From Jacaranda mimosifolia (lineage: Eukaryota > Streptophyta > Magnoliopsida > Lamiales > Bignoniaceae): a DNA stretch of 64,000 nt. The stretch spans positions 48,394,503 through 48,458,502 of the forward strand of contig CM032117.1 of the NCBI GenBank assembly GCA_018894105.1. The letters are read 5' to 3'. The position numbers and the translations under genes are program-made. The notes below the pieces were generated by a model, which was not told the DNA's origin, did not search any database, and saw nothing but the letters and a program-made list of their open reading frames with translations. Below, piece by piece: positions 1 to 11,381 of the stretch (positions within the stretch are counted from its first letter, which is position 1; every line of letters begins with the position of its first letter).

Positions 1-216
1 GGATTGTTGGAAACTGTTTTGGGAGAAGGATTTGTTTGGAAATACTCTGGGATGAGACAACTTTCATAATATAGGTCACTTCAGTCTGATTTTTGTTGGG
101 TAGGTACAGTGAAATTAAATTTTTTTTTCTTAATTATACATGCATATATATATAATTGTAATGATTGGTGTATATAGATGTATGTGTAATAATTAACAGA
201 TGAGATTTTTTTTTTT

Positions 217-247
<31 letters not shown>

Positions 248-1207
248 GGTGGGGGGGGGGTTGTTGATGGGGAGGGGGGCGGTGGGGGTGTTGGATACAG
301 GATTACACATGTGGTGAATGTATTATTGGTGAATATGGATGTTTGCTTGGAGGAGTTTTCCCTATTGGGACATGTTCTTGAAAAATACAGGCAAACAAGC
401 CCTAAGTATCTGTAGAAACTTGGTACTCATTTAATGCAATCAGTTCAGTGCCATTTTGATGGATAAAAATGCTTATCATGAATCTCACTGAACGTAGTTT
501 CATATCTCATATGACATGGTCAATAGAATCTAAGCAGATCATAGTACCATCATGAACCATTAAAAGTAACATTAACAGCATGTGTTAATTGACATCTCTG
601 ATTTATGTGCAACTGTTCTTAAAGTTTTAATAGTGTGTATTTATTCTAAACTGGACCTAGGATCAATTTACATTCAAATCATACAATAACAATAAAGACT
701 GGGTCATGTCATTCAGGTTAGATAGCGTGAAGCTGCAATAGTTTATAAGTAAGGCAGGAAATTTAGCTTTAGACTACACTGTTGATGATGCAAGATAAAA
801 TGTACAAATGCACAAAAATTATCCAGACTACAATAATTCTACACTAGCATCGTTCAGTTTTAGTACCTTATATGTGAGATTGTTCAAAAGGAGTCAATAT
901 GTCTTCACGATATATGACAAGCCTACCTTAAAAACTAGTATAAAAATAGTCAAAACCTATCAATTTGTTTTCTTGCATTTTTCAAATTTGAGTTAGATCC
1001 ATGAAAATTTCAACATGAAAAATATTTACCCCAACCCTCAACCCCCCAAAAAATTGGAGAGAGGAGGAAAGAAAAGAGGGAGAAAAAAAAACAAACAGTT
1101 TTATGTAAAAAACCTGCAGAAATGGGACAATATGAAGAATTTACTTAGTTTTGAATTGCCTTGACTTTCTTCCTATTGGCACAATAATTCTATTAAACGT
1201 GCTATAC
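1..1207 (-). other. part of GRV2 intron 8 (no coding exon seen)
   Basis: This is downstream, on the minus strand, of the GT donor that closes exon 8 at 1208. I see no further GRV2-like coding stretch here, so the intron must run past the left edge. It contains the T/G homopolymer at 206-260 and otherwise ordinary AT-rich sequence. Confidence 0.6.
206..260. repeat. T-run/G-run homopolymer junction
   Basis: A run of 21 T is followed directly by 23 G, one T and 10 more G. It lies within the intron that follows GRV2 coding exon 8. The short reading frame across it is purely homopolymeric and is not a gene. A similar junction (C16 then A12, which is T12 then G16 on the other strand) occurs at 63661-63688. 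Run lengths may be affected by sequencing. Confidence 0.9.
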
Positions 1208-4200
1208 CTGGGTCGGAGTAAGAACGGGAACTCGAACAGCCATTGCCCATCGGAGTTCACGTATATCTCTTAGTCTCTTCCAGTCTGGCATCCCAGATGC
1301 CCAGCATCTGGTTGTCCAGTCAATTTCTTTTATTGACCAAAATCTTCGAATTGCGTCCTTCTCCAGTGGCCCCACTTGTGCATTGTCCTTGTCTATGAAC
1401 ATCCATTCCTTTAGGGGTTCCATAAAGGCAGTAGCAGCAATTAAGTTAGACTGCAATGGTATAGCAGTTCTCTCTGAAGCTTCATGCACTACTGTTAGTA
1501 AATCAACAGCGAGTACACATCCTCCAACCAAGACACATGCCTCTACATTTGACAGAACCTTGATCAAAACCTGCAAAAGAAAGAGAAGTATCAATCAGAA
1601 TAATTTGTCTTTTAAATTAATGTCATATTTTTCCATCATAGCAAGGTCTCTATTCATGAAGGTGTAAATCACCAGAACTACATTGTTCTAATTCGGAAGT
1701 CAGGACATGTAAATCCTAGATATACCATCAGCAATTCAAAATAGCTATACGAAGATGCCACTACACTGAAAGTTTTGACAATCATGGTCATGTTCGAATT
1801 TTGGCAATGATGTTGCCTCAGATGCCAATATGGGGAAGCAACAGGTTGATGGCGAACAAGAAAGATAAATAGCTGGGTACTTGAAACAATTTCTCCCAAT
1901 AAAAGTAAGAGGAACTAAATATAAGCAATATAAATTCCAGTAAGACACATTCCTAAACCAGTTGGTTAGATAATGGAGTAGGACCCCTCAGTCGGTATTA
2001 TGTGATTTGAGGGCTCAAATTAATTGCAAATTTGTGGAATTTTCTAAAATATGATGGACTCCATGAACTGTGATTGTAAAATTCAGACTTCACCGTAATT
2101 TGCTTAAATTTTGTTGCATGTTATAAAAATGCACTGTTTCCACGACTAAGACTGATTTTTTGTTTTACTTCCTTCAAAATTATTGACAATATTGATACAT
2201 ACTGAAAAAACTGCAGCTTACTTCAATAAGGAACGCACTTCACCTTGCTCCTAAGACCCAAATATCTAGCACCTTCCTGTATCTTATGCACTTAACAAGT
2301 AAGCTCAAATGTCAGCCCTAGAAAATCCCAGACCACTCTATACTCCATAACTCTTCTGCCACTATCATTGTCTGGCCCCACATTTGCTAAACAATATCTT
2401 AATGTAAGGATCATACTCCATAATGTATCATCCCCGGACAAATCCTGCTTATGAGCCTAAATTTATTTTTCTCCACTAGTGAAACTAAAACAGTATACAA
2501 CATCATAAAAAAGTAGAGAGCAGCCTCATCTGTGAACAAGTATGAAAGATCACCTTCACATTGTTAAAATGAAAACTTGACTTCAGATCAGAATTAAATG
2601 GGTTACATAACATGACTTCTCGATTAAGTAGCATGCTAAACAAATCTTTTATTGTATATTACTCTTTCTGTTTAATTGTTCTATTTCATCTCAATTGGCA
2701 ATTTGATTTATTAATTTCTATACTGGGTAGAGAAGGGACGAGAAAGAAATTGGGGCAGTGCGCTTATTTACCTTCAAAAGGAGGAGAAGCCGATGTCTTA
2801 GAGCTCTATCATTTGTTCTGTCCAAGAGTACGGTAACATGTGCAGTGCCTTCAAATGGGCCTACTGAGTTGTAATGTTGCTCATATACAATTGCCATAGC
2901 CCTTGCACAAAGCTCCCTGACTGAGGAACCTCCCCCTCCTCCAAAACCATCTAATCTTCCCATATCACACCAATCATCAGAGGGACCCATTTCATCGGGA
3001 ATGGCACCATCTACAGTCAGCCCAGTGTCCGCATCACACAGGAATTTATGATAGAGTGCCCTAAAAAAAGCAACTGGATCACGCAGTGGAAAGTCCTGTG
3101 CCCTACCACTGGTGCCACTCTCAAGCAGCAGCCGAAGGTAGTATTGACCCACACAAACTTCTTTAGCCAAGCTAGGGTACCGAACAGAAAATTCTGTGTA
3201 GTTCCACGATACTTGAGGCACAGTTTCTTGTCCACTCATGGTTTCCTTAGATGTACCTCCAGGAACAATATCTTCAGTTCGTTCCTTCTCAAGGTCAAGT
3301 TTATGAACCTCAGCCTGCAAAGCCTCCATTAACTCCTGCCTAGTACGCTCATTCCAGATCAAGTCTGCACGGTTATGATCAAGACCAAAAGCCCGCCAAA
3401 AATCAGGCCAATTCAATAGCAATCTTCCACATCCCACAGGTGCATTCTCCATGACCACCTGGGCTGGAGCAGGGACGCCTGCATTCTGGGTGCCAGATGT
3501 ACCAACATCAGAGTCACGTGTGCTTGTAGCATTTGTTTCAACCGACTCACTTGCATGGACTGCATAATTATCAGGAGAAGTAATGGCTGATGACTGATCA
3601 TTTGGAGCAACCCCTACAGCCAGAAGCTCATTAGAAAAGTTTTCACCAGCATGAGTCAGAGAAGAATGAACAGATGGAACCTGCATAGAATTTGGATCTC
3701 CTGCAGGGTTTTGATAGCCATCTACACTTCGAAATGCATAACCACTTGTCTGCCGTGCTTGATCGCTGCCTTCAGCATCATTAACAGAGGGCATGTTGTG
3801 TCCTTGAGATGGTATTCCTTTCACTGGACGATTTCTTCTCTGTTGAAGTAAACGTCGCTGTCTTCTGCTCATCAAGGAAACTTCCTGATTGGATATCTCT
3901 TCAGCTGGAGCTCCATTAGATCGTGTATGTAAATATGCAACCAGCCCAGGTGGCAGAACTCTAGATAACAAATCAAGAGCAGGCTGATAAGAATCTGCCC
4001 ACAGAGCCACAAGCTGTCTGCTGACATCACGTCGTTCACCGGCAGGAAGGTAAAATGCATGTAACAAATGCCTCAGCAGTGCACCATCACGTAGAGCAGC
4101 ATCCCGCATTGATTCTGCTGCAACAGCATCTTCTTCAGCAATTGAACGCATAACTACAGCCACTGTTTCTCGGACACTTTCTGCAGGATGCCCAAACAAT

Positions 4201-7200
4201 GCAAACAAGCGACGGCGTAACCCAGCTACAAGGCGAAGTAATTCAACAAAAACTGAGTATTGGGTTGTTTCACTGTGTGGTTCACATATCATTGCTTCAA
4301 GAACTTCAACAACAGCCATTGACAACAATGGTGAGACAGAGATTGGCTTTAATCTGTTGACAAGGACGGTTAGGTTACTCTGTTCAGCGAATAATACAGA
4401 TTTGGCATGCATGATTGTTGCATGTTGTTCTCCTTTTGTATCAGATAACATATTTGTATCCCCTGGACCACCACCAATAAGCATAGCAATAAGCCCTACC
4501 GTTTCAGAAGCAACTCCCTCAGAACCATTTCTAAGCAGGCCCATGATTCTTCCAACAGCAGCAGGAAATGACATCACATGTGAAGCAGCACTTTTTGAGG
4601 CCAGCAACCTGCGTAGGCATGATACAAAACCAATCACAGTAGCGGCTGCTTTAGGAGATGGTGGTGGTAAGGGAAGGGATTCCGGAGGAAGATTGGGAGC
4701 AGCAGGAAGCAATGTAATCAAGGCCATCAAAGTCACCTCAGGTACTTCAATACTAGGGGGAACTCCACTAAATGGAATACATGCATTAAATTCTCTTACT
4801 CTGCGCCACAATTTAGCCCTTGAACCAGGAATAGAACCACCTTCAGCCACAGCGTCTTTGGCAACTGCTGCCAAGTGTTTCAAATGCATTGTTGCAGATT
4901 CCACATCAGCAACAGGCCGCTGCAGCTGTTGTGGATATTGCAAATAAACTCTTCCACAAGGGGGATCAATCCGATGACCAGGCATCGTCAACCTTGGTAA
5001 TACAGGCACTGGACATTGGCCCTGCACGAGCAAAAGTTACACCATACCAAATTTTAATACATATGATTGCTTATGAGAACTCATTTCCTATCATTTATAA
5101 ATTGCGACACATGCAAAGCAAGCACAATAAGTACAACTAACATTGGGTGCAGAATTAGCAGACAGACTGTGACCAGAATCATTCAGAACACATTTCCAAT
5201 TGGAAGTTAATCAACCAAAAAAACGCATCTACCTACTTCGGTTTGCAAAACATCCAAAACTGCTGCGAGTAAGCCATCACGAGAGGTGCTAGCATACACC
5301 TGAAATAATATTCATGCATAAGCAACATCATTATTTAAAATCCTTTTCAATGAAACACAATTTAGGAACTTAAAACCTTCGCAACAGTACACATTATTGA
5401 CAAGCCAAAAGTACTCACATGTATAGGACATCCATCATTAAATTCAACAGCAAACATTTGAGGCTCCTCAGCAAATCGAACAAGCGCACTAACTGAAGAT
5501 AAGGGCCGAACAATAACAGCCTGAATGCATTCAATGAACATGCAGCGGTTAATGTTCATTAACTCCCAACAATTCCATTAGAAATATATGTTCCGAGCAC
5601 AATCAAAGCAATACTACATAATCATAGGTAGAGAAAATTGGAAAACTGGAGGTATGCAAGACGAATGCCAACTATATGAAAATTGGGAAGCTCCAGCATT
5701 GTTGCATGGCATTTCCCAATCTTTTTGCATTTAATTTGTACGTTTCAATATAACACAGTCATACATGAATCATGATTAGATTCGGTCTCAGATATTTATT
5801 CAATATTGCACTTGTGATCTAAAAAACTACTTGGAGGCCAACAAATAATTAATTCAAGGTGAAGGGTCAGACTGAAACCATCTATTGAGACAAAACGAGG
5901 TAACATATTCCCGAAAAATGAGAGTTAAAACATAGTGGAAGCTATCGTATACGTGAGCAACAATCAAATTTTATCCAACAGTCTCCAATGGCATATGACA
6001 GGCCATAAAGGAATTAAAGAAATTGATAGACGCTAAAAGCAGCATGGGAAGAGAACCAAGCTCTCTCACCGAATACATGATTTAAATTAATTATTTTTTC
6101 ATATAAAACACATATGCAAAGCTTGCAAATGTAAACTTGGGCGGCTTTTATCTTCTTAGCGTTGATATAAGGCTCCTCCATGAAATCAAGGTAAACTTCT
6201 TTAAAGAAAGCAAGAAGGGTCCGAGAATCACTTCCACAAAAAGTACATTGCTCATCATATTGAAAGGATATGCTTACTTCATAGTTTTCCGGGCGCCTTT
6301 CAACAAGCGAGGCCTTGGTAAGAATAAGCTGACGAGAGACAGCATCTCCGGTGTCCCCAAGTCCTCCTTTTGGTCCAAGTGCCAAACTCAATCCAGCAGA
6401 ATGTAGCATTCCATGAGCAGCAGTTCGCAACCTTGTAACGGACCAACCACCAAGAGGGGTTTCAGCAGCCCCCACAGCCTCCTTAGCTACATTTTACATG
6501 TGGTGAAATAGAGAAGATACACAAAGCACATCAGAAGGATAAATATGCAGATCTAAAACATGAACTGCATGCCGTCTTGATGTTAAAGCTTACCCCTTCG
6601 CTTCATATACTCTGTGATGGTAAGTGATTGAGAACTATCAACAACTAATGGCACACCAACCATAGAATTTGCAGTTTTAGTCTGGAACAAAATGTTTAAG
6701 CAAAATCGATTTAGTATATGAAAATATTTTTAGCAGCAAACTGTTCAGTAGAGCTGATACAAAATAGCTATCTAGCATCTTAACGCTTTAGCAGATATAT
6801 TAACGGTGCTAGTGTCAAGATAACACAAAATGTGCTTTTGTTAAAGACATAATATCAGAACAGAAGAAAATATGTTACATACTAAATTTGATATAATGGC
6901 AGCATTTGAAGTCCCTGAAGCAGCCTGGAAAGCTTTAGATTTCCTTCCATATAAAGAACAAAGAACAAATCCACCATGGTCAGCATTTTTCCTTCCAGAA
7001 GCTTCAGAGAGAAGAACTATGGCTGGAGAATCCATATCTCTGAAGTCCAAGCACCAACGAAGGTCGCCAGACTTCAAGTCGATCACTTCAACTCCAACAT
7101 AAGTAACTTTCATTTTCTGCCAAGAAAATTTTACCACAATCATTGTCCAAATTGTTAGTGCATGGACAAGATAGTAAAACAACAGCAAAGTGACATATCC

Positions 7201-10200
7201 CACTAAAAAAACAAAGAAAGAACCTAATAACTGAACAAGTGCCCTTATTTTCGTAAAAGTTCCAGACAGAGTAAAAGCAACTTCCAGTTATCATAATGGG
7301 GAACTTGAAAGAGTGACCAAGTATTTAGTCTATTTTAAACAAAACCCTAACTGTGCACCCATATGCAACCACTATCATGTTAACCTCTTTAATTTATCAA
7401 CATATTCCCTCTTCTTTTTAGATCCGAATTCATAGTTCTATAGTTCCATTTTTATGCTCCAAGTCCAGCAGGACAAAGACAAAGGAACATACTTGAGTTG
7501 CAACAATTCATGGAAAAGTATAACACTCAGCTTAACAGTAAATGCCTTCAATCTGAATATGGGTATATAAAAATAGAGAAGATCTTTTTAATCTAGCTCA
7601 AGAATCGCATGCAATCAATTGAGTATTAGTTAATTTAATTTTAGTTGCAAATTCTTTTCTTGCATTAGTCAAAAGCTAATGCAATAATGCAGTTCCAGCA
7701 ACAAAAAGAAACCCATCTTCTTATCAGATATGCATGCAGTAATGCTATGCTTACCAGAAGAGGGGAGAGGGTTGAAAACAGAAAACTAAAATCAAATGCT
7801 ACTAAAGTTTCCCTCATAATGTAAAAAGTAAGTCAAGGAAATTCAATTTCTAAACCAGATATTCCAACTCTAAATAGTTAGCATAATAAAGGAAGCCAAA
7901 GTATCAAAACATGAATATCCAAAAAACTAATTAAGCTAAACGTAGGAAGCACTAATGATGCTATGAAAGAACATCAGAGCCAGGCACATAACAGCATTTG
8001 CAATGTCTTCCCTGCAAGGATCCACCAGATATGATCAACGGACCATTGCCCAATCCTTAATTATGGCATAAGAATAGAGGATATTTATGATGAACAGAAA
8101 TTAATATGCTCAAATTTTTCGAAAGAGATGGAAAAATGTAAAATACAAAAGAGGTCTTTACTTAAACTAACATCATATCAAATAGTTCAATATCTCCAAT
8201 CGCCCAGGGAGCGTGGAACACAATACAAACAACTGTACTTCTGTGATCAATGATCTATTGCAAGAATGAATGCAGCTTCGTCATCCTAAGAAGGAGCACT
8301 CCAACCACAGGCCAATTCATCAGGTAAAGCTACCCAACTAGCAACCTCTCCACACAGGAAGATCAATGCATTAGAATGAGAGATTCACCACTAAATTAAG
8401 CATACAGGGGAGCTAGCACAAAGCCTATCAAAGTTGTCCCTTAAATAAGTAAGGATTCCAATGATACAACCACTAAAGATGGGGGGGAGAGGTCCAGCTT
8501 ACACTAAGATCATATGAATAAGATCCCAATATTCTAGCTAAATACAAAACAAAAGTTTGTCAATCACAACCTGAAAATCAGGGAACAAGTCCAGCTCATT
8601 TAGGATCATAGTTGTCAGTAGCGCGAAGCGCAGCGACGCGCAAAGGGACGCTGGAGCTATAGTGCATAGCGCGCTTTATTGAAATAAAGCGCACAATAAT
8701 TATATATGTATATATTTCTAATATATACCTAAATATCAATATATTTTACCTATTATAAAGAATAAACAACTAAATAATCACAAAAACAATGAAGAGACTT
8801 TTTTACCCAATAATTAATATTCAGTTTTTGTCCACCCTTGGAAACCAAAATTAGCATTTAACTACCCAGTAATTAATATTCAGTTTTTGCCCACCCTTGG
8901 AAACCAAAATTAGCATTTAGGTACAGTGAGATGAAAGGACACAGAAAAGGGGGAAAAAAATACAAAAAGATTTGGAAGAAGATGACGGAAACAAGAAATG
9001 AAAGAATAAAAAAAAGACGAAGAGGCTGCCAGTTCTGTAGAGAAGGCGAGAAGATGGCGGAATTGCAAAGAAGAGGGCTGCTGTTGCTCGTCACATGAAG
9101 AAGAAGGCTGTTGCTACTCGTTTCTTGCTGGTGGGAAGGGCAGAAGTCATGAAAAGGGGGTGGGTTTTCTAGGTTTTAGAGTTTCCGGCAGAAGCTTAAA
9201 GCGTATCCCTTTCTTTTTCCTAAAAACTGAGTAGCGATTTCTTTTTCTTTTCTTCTTTCTCGAAAAAGAGACTGGGTTCACCGTAGCGCAAGTAGCGCTG
9301 CACTGTGCTACTGCACAATAGCGCAAGTAGTGCAACAAAGCGCGTGCTATGTTTAACCTCGTTGTGCAGTGCGACACGAAGCACACAGGGTGCACTTCGC
9401 ATCGCACTGCGCTATAGCGCGCTATCTGCGCTTTTGACAAGTATGCTTAGGATGGTGATAATAATGCTCAACCAACGACCAAAACTTTTTCCCAACAGCT
9501 GAACAATTAATATTCCTTATCCTTCTTAGCCCTCTGATATTATGTTATGTATGGGGTCTGTTTCATTTAACATGGAAACAATGGTGAAGCCATTGAAGAT
9601 GAAGAGAGGTCGTAGAGAGAACTTCATCTCTCTTTTTTATATCATTTAATGCTACTGCTTCCCACAGTTTTGCACTCAATGAAAATGTGAATACTTTGTA
9701 ACCAAATAGTGCAATTTCCTTCCCAGCAAAATATGTGACTATTTATTTGTTGCAGAAGCTTTAGTCAGCAAAAAATTATCCCATGCTATAGCACCATGTC
9801 AACAATATCAATCATCAACAAGAAAGAAGGGAACCTAATCCAGCCCCGGTTATCAACATAATGGTTCTGACTAACGTTTAAGTCCAAAGGTATGAGCCAA
9901 CGAAGTAATAATCAAGAGAAACAGCATATGGAGCCAATAAATAGTAAACCCCGGATAAAATACCAAAGATTAGCATAACAAGTCAAGTAGAAGAAACATG
10001 TCAAAAAACTTACAAAAGGGACCCACTCTGAGGTCCTCCTCCGCAAATGAAGAACCGGAAACTCCACCACGGTAGCTAGCCTATTCCACCTTATTCGGTG
10101 CAGTTCAGTCAATATACTGGCCCTGTACTTGGACGAAAACTTTATGGCCTTAAATTTCCCACGGCCATCAGTCCGCACACTAATATTGAACTCATTGGAA

Positions 10201-10478
10201 TTTTCGCCCCTCCCAATGATTGGTGCAGCACCTTCGAAATCACTACCCACATCATATGAATTAGTCACAGATAAAGTGCTCGGATCCAAAGTAATAATAG
10301 CGTAATTGGAAATGCAGAGAATTCTCTTGTAACGACCGCGCCACGAGTGCTTAACGACCATGTATCGGGCCACATACTCGGGCTCTTCAGGAGGGGCAAC
10401 AGGCGTGGAAGTTGAGGCGGAGGGAGTAGGTTGTGGGTGGTCGGAAGGGGCCGCGGCGTGGCGGCTGACGAAGTCCAT
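1208..10478 (-). CDS. GRV2: DnaJ homolog GRV2/KAM2 (plant RME-8), 5' eight coding exons, partial
   Basis: Coding exons on the minus strand: 10478-10014, 7116-6883, 6681-6594, 6486-6278, 5520-5419, 5299-5237, 5021-2772 and 1570-1208. All have GT donors and AG acceptors, and the phases join in frame (155, 78, 29.3, 69.7, 34, 21, 750 and 121 codons; about 1,258 residues). I recognise the protein as GRV2: the N-terminus with the RME-8 PH-like region (YMVVKHSWRGRYKRIL), the AKEAVGAAETPLGGW and RPENYEAVIVRPLSS segments, the large armadillo-like exon 7, and in exon 8 a GYF-like region around KEWMFIDKDNAQVGP. The J domain and C-terminal half lie beyond the left edge (the family is roughly 2,500 residues). 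In Arabidopsis, GRV2 acts on endosomes in vacuolar and endocytic sorting and shoot gravitropism. The start is the ATG that begins MDFVSRHAAA. No stop or frameshift is visible, so this copy looks functional. Confidence 0.96.
1571..2771 (-). other. GRV2 intron 7
   Basis: A 1.2-kb intron with a GT donor next to 2772 and an AG acceptor next to 1570 (minus strand). Short open frames inside it show no family resemblance. I see no transposon ends. Confidence 0.8.
8607..9445. mobile_element. non-autonomous hAT-type element in GRV2 intron 1
   Basis: The ends match as imperfect inverted repeats: CATAGTTGTCAGTAGCGC at the left and, read on the other strand, CATACTTGTCAAAAGCGC at the right. Both continue into clustered AGCGC/GCGC subterminal motifs. 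Direct 8-bp flanks TTTAGGAT (8599-8606) and CTTAGGAT (9446-9453) differ at one base. An 8-bp duplication with subterminal motif clusters is typical of hAT elements. The interior has no transposase. It is an 839-bp MITE-like insertion inside the intron, away from the splice sites. Confidence 0.8.
8804..8921. repeat. 59-bp tandem duplication inside the hAT element
   Basis: Two near-identical 59-bp units start at 8804 (tacccaataattaatatt) and 8863 (tacccagtaattaatatt). Only a few bases differ. Both lie inside the hAT-like element. Confidence 0.85.
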
Positions 10479-10976
10479 TTGTGGCTCAGGGAGATAGTGG
10501 AGGGAGTGGAGCTGAGGAGGACTAGGCCGTAGAAAGAACCATATTCCACCTGCCGACGACGACGGCAGAGGTCTCGGCCTTGACTGATTGGCACCCAGAG
10601 CTTCAAATCTGAAAACCCTAAGGTGTTAACTTAAGCTATTGAAATCAACTCACAGTAGAACGATCGACTTTAAAACTCAATCAATCCGCATATGTGTTCA
10701 GCAGATCACTGAGATGAATAATAGTTGAATAAACAAATAATCAAATAAACATATAAAGGTTTGAGAAATTGAGATCAGGAGAGATTGAGGAGGAGAAATT
10801 GGGAATCAGCGTCGGTTCACAGGTAGAAAGACATTTCTCGGAGGATCGAAACCTATTCATGAAGAACAATAAATTAACAGAATCCGCATTCCCAAACCCG
10901 TAGACGCTATAACGCCTCTCGTTTTCTTAATCTTTTATTTTCTGTTAGCAAATAGACAAGAAAAAATTATGAATTA
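10479..10976 (-). promoter_or_regulatory. GRV2 5' flank: leader and proximal promoter
   Basis: This 498-bp stretch lies between the GRV2 ATG and the target-site duplication of the Mutator-like element. On the minus strand a pyrimidine-rich segment ending ttttcag (near 10611-10617) could be the acceptor of a 5'-UTR intron. That is inference; no donor was fixed. Any promoter elements farther than about 0.5 kb from the start codon have been pushed about 12.5 kb away by the insertion, unless the element supplies replacements. Confidence 0.5.
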
Positions 10977-11381
10977 TAAAGGGACACTTATTTAAAAGTA
11001 CCAAATATATTTTCCACTTTTGTGATTAGTTTCTACTTAATTTTTATTAGAAAAAACTCCATAGTTTTGTTAAAAGTTTAGAGATCACTCCCCACTTACT
11101 TGATTTGACAAAAATGCCCTTAAATATAATATTTTTTATTTATTTTTTCTCACTTCTTCTTCATTCGGACAAGCAAATAATAAACCCTATCATACCATAA
11201 ACAGAAAGAACAGAAAAAACGCAAGAAGCTCCACGGCAGGAACAAGAATAACGTTAGAGCCAAAAACCACCAACCCGATAGCTGCATTGTCTTCTTCTCT
11301 TTTTATTTTCATCATTTTTGGGTTTCATCTTCTTTTCAGTTTCTTCTCAGTTGCTTCCGAGTTTCTTATATTTTTCCAACA

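Larger units (their letters stand above)
7117..10013 (-). other. GRV2 intron 1 (2.9 kb)
   Basis: Starts with a gtaagt donor at 10013 and ends with a ttggcag acceptor at 7117 on the minus strand. It is much longer than the other introns, partly because of the 839-bp hAT-like insertion at 8607-9445. The rest is AT-rich with no recognisable gene. Confidence 0.85.

Noticed and set aside
200..415. 71-residue open frame with poly-Phe and poly-Gly
   Set aside because: It is a translation of the T/G homopolymer run.
4357..4947. 196-residue plus-strand open frame
   Set aside because: It lies antisense to GRV2 exon 7, whose coding frame is clear and conserved. It is a shadow frame.
9147..9502. Overlapping open frames on both strands near 9.3 kb
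   Set aside because: They fall in the GC-rich subterminal repeats of the hAT-like element and show no protein family features.
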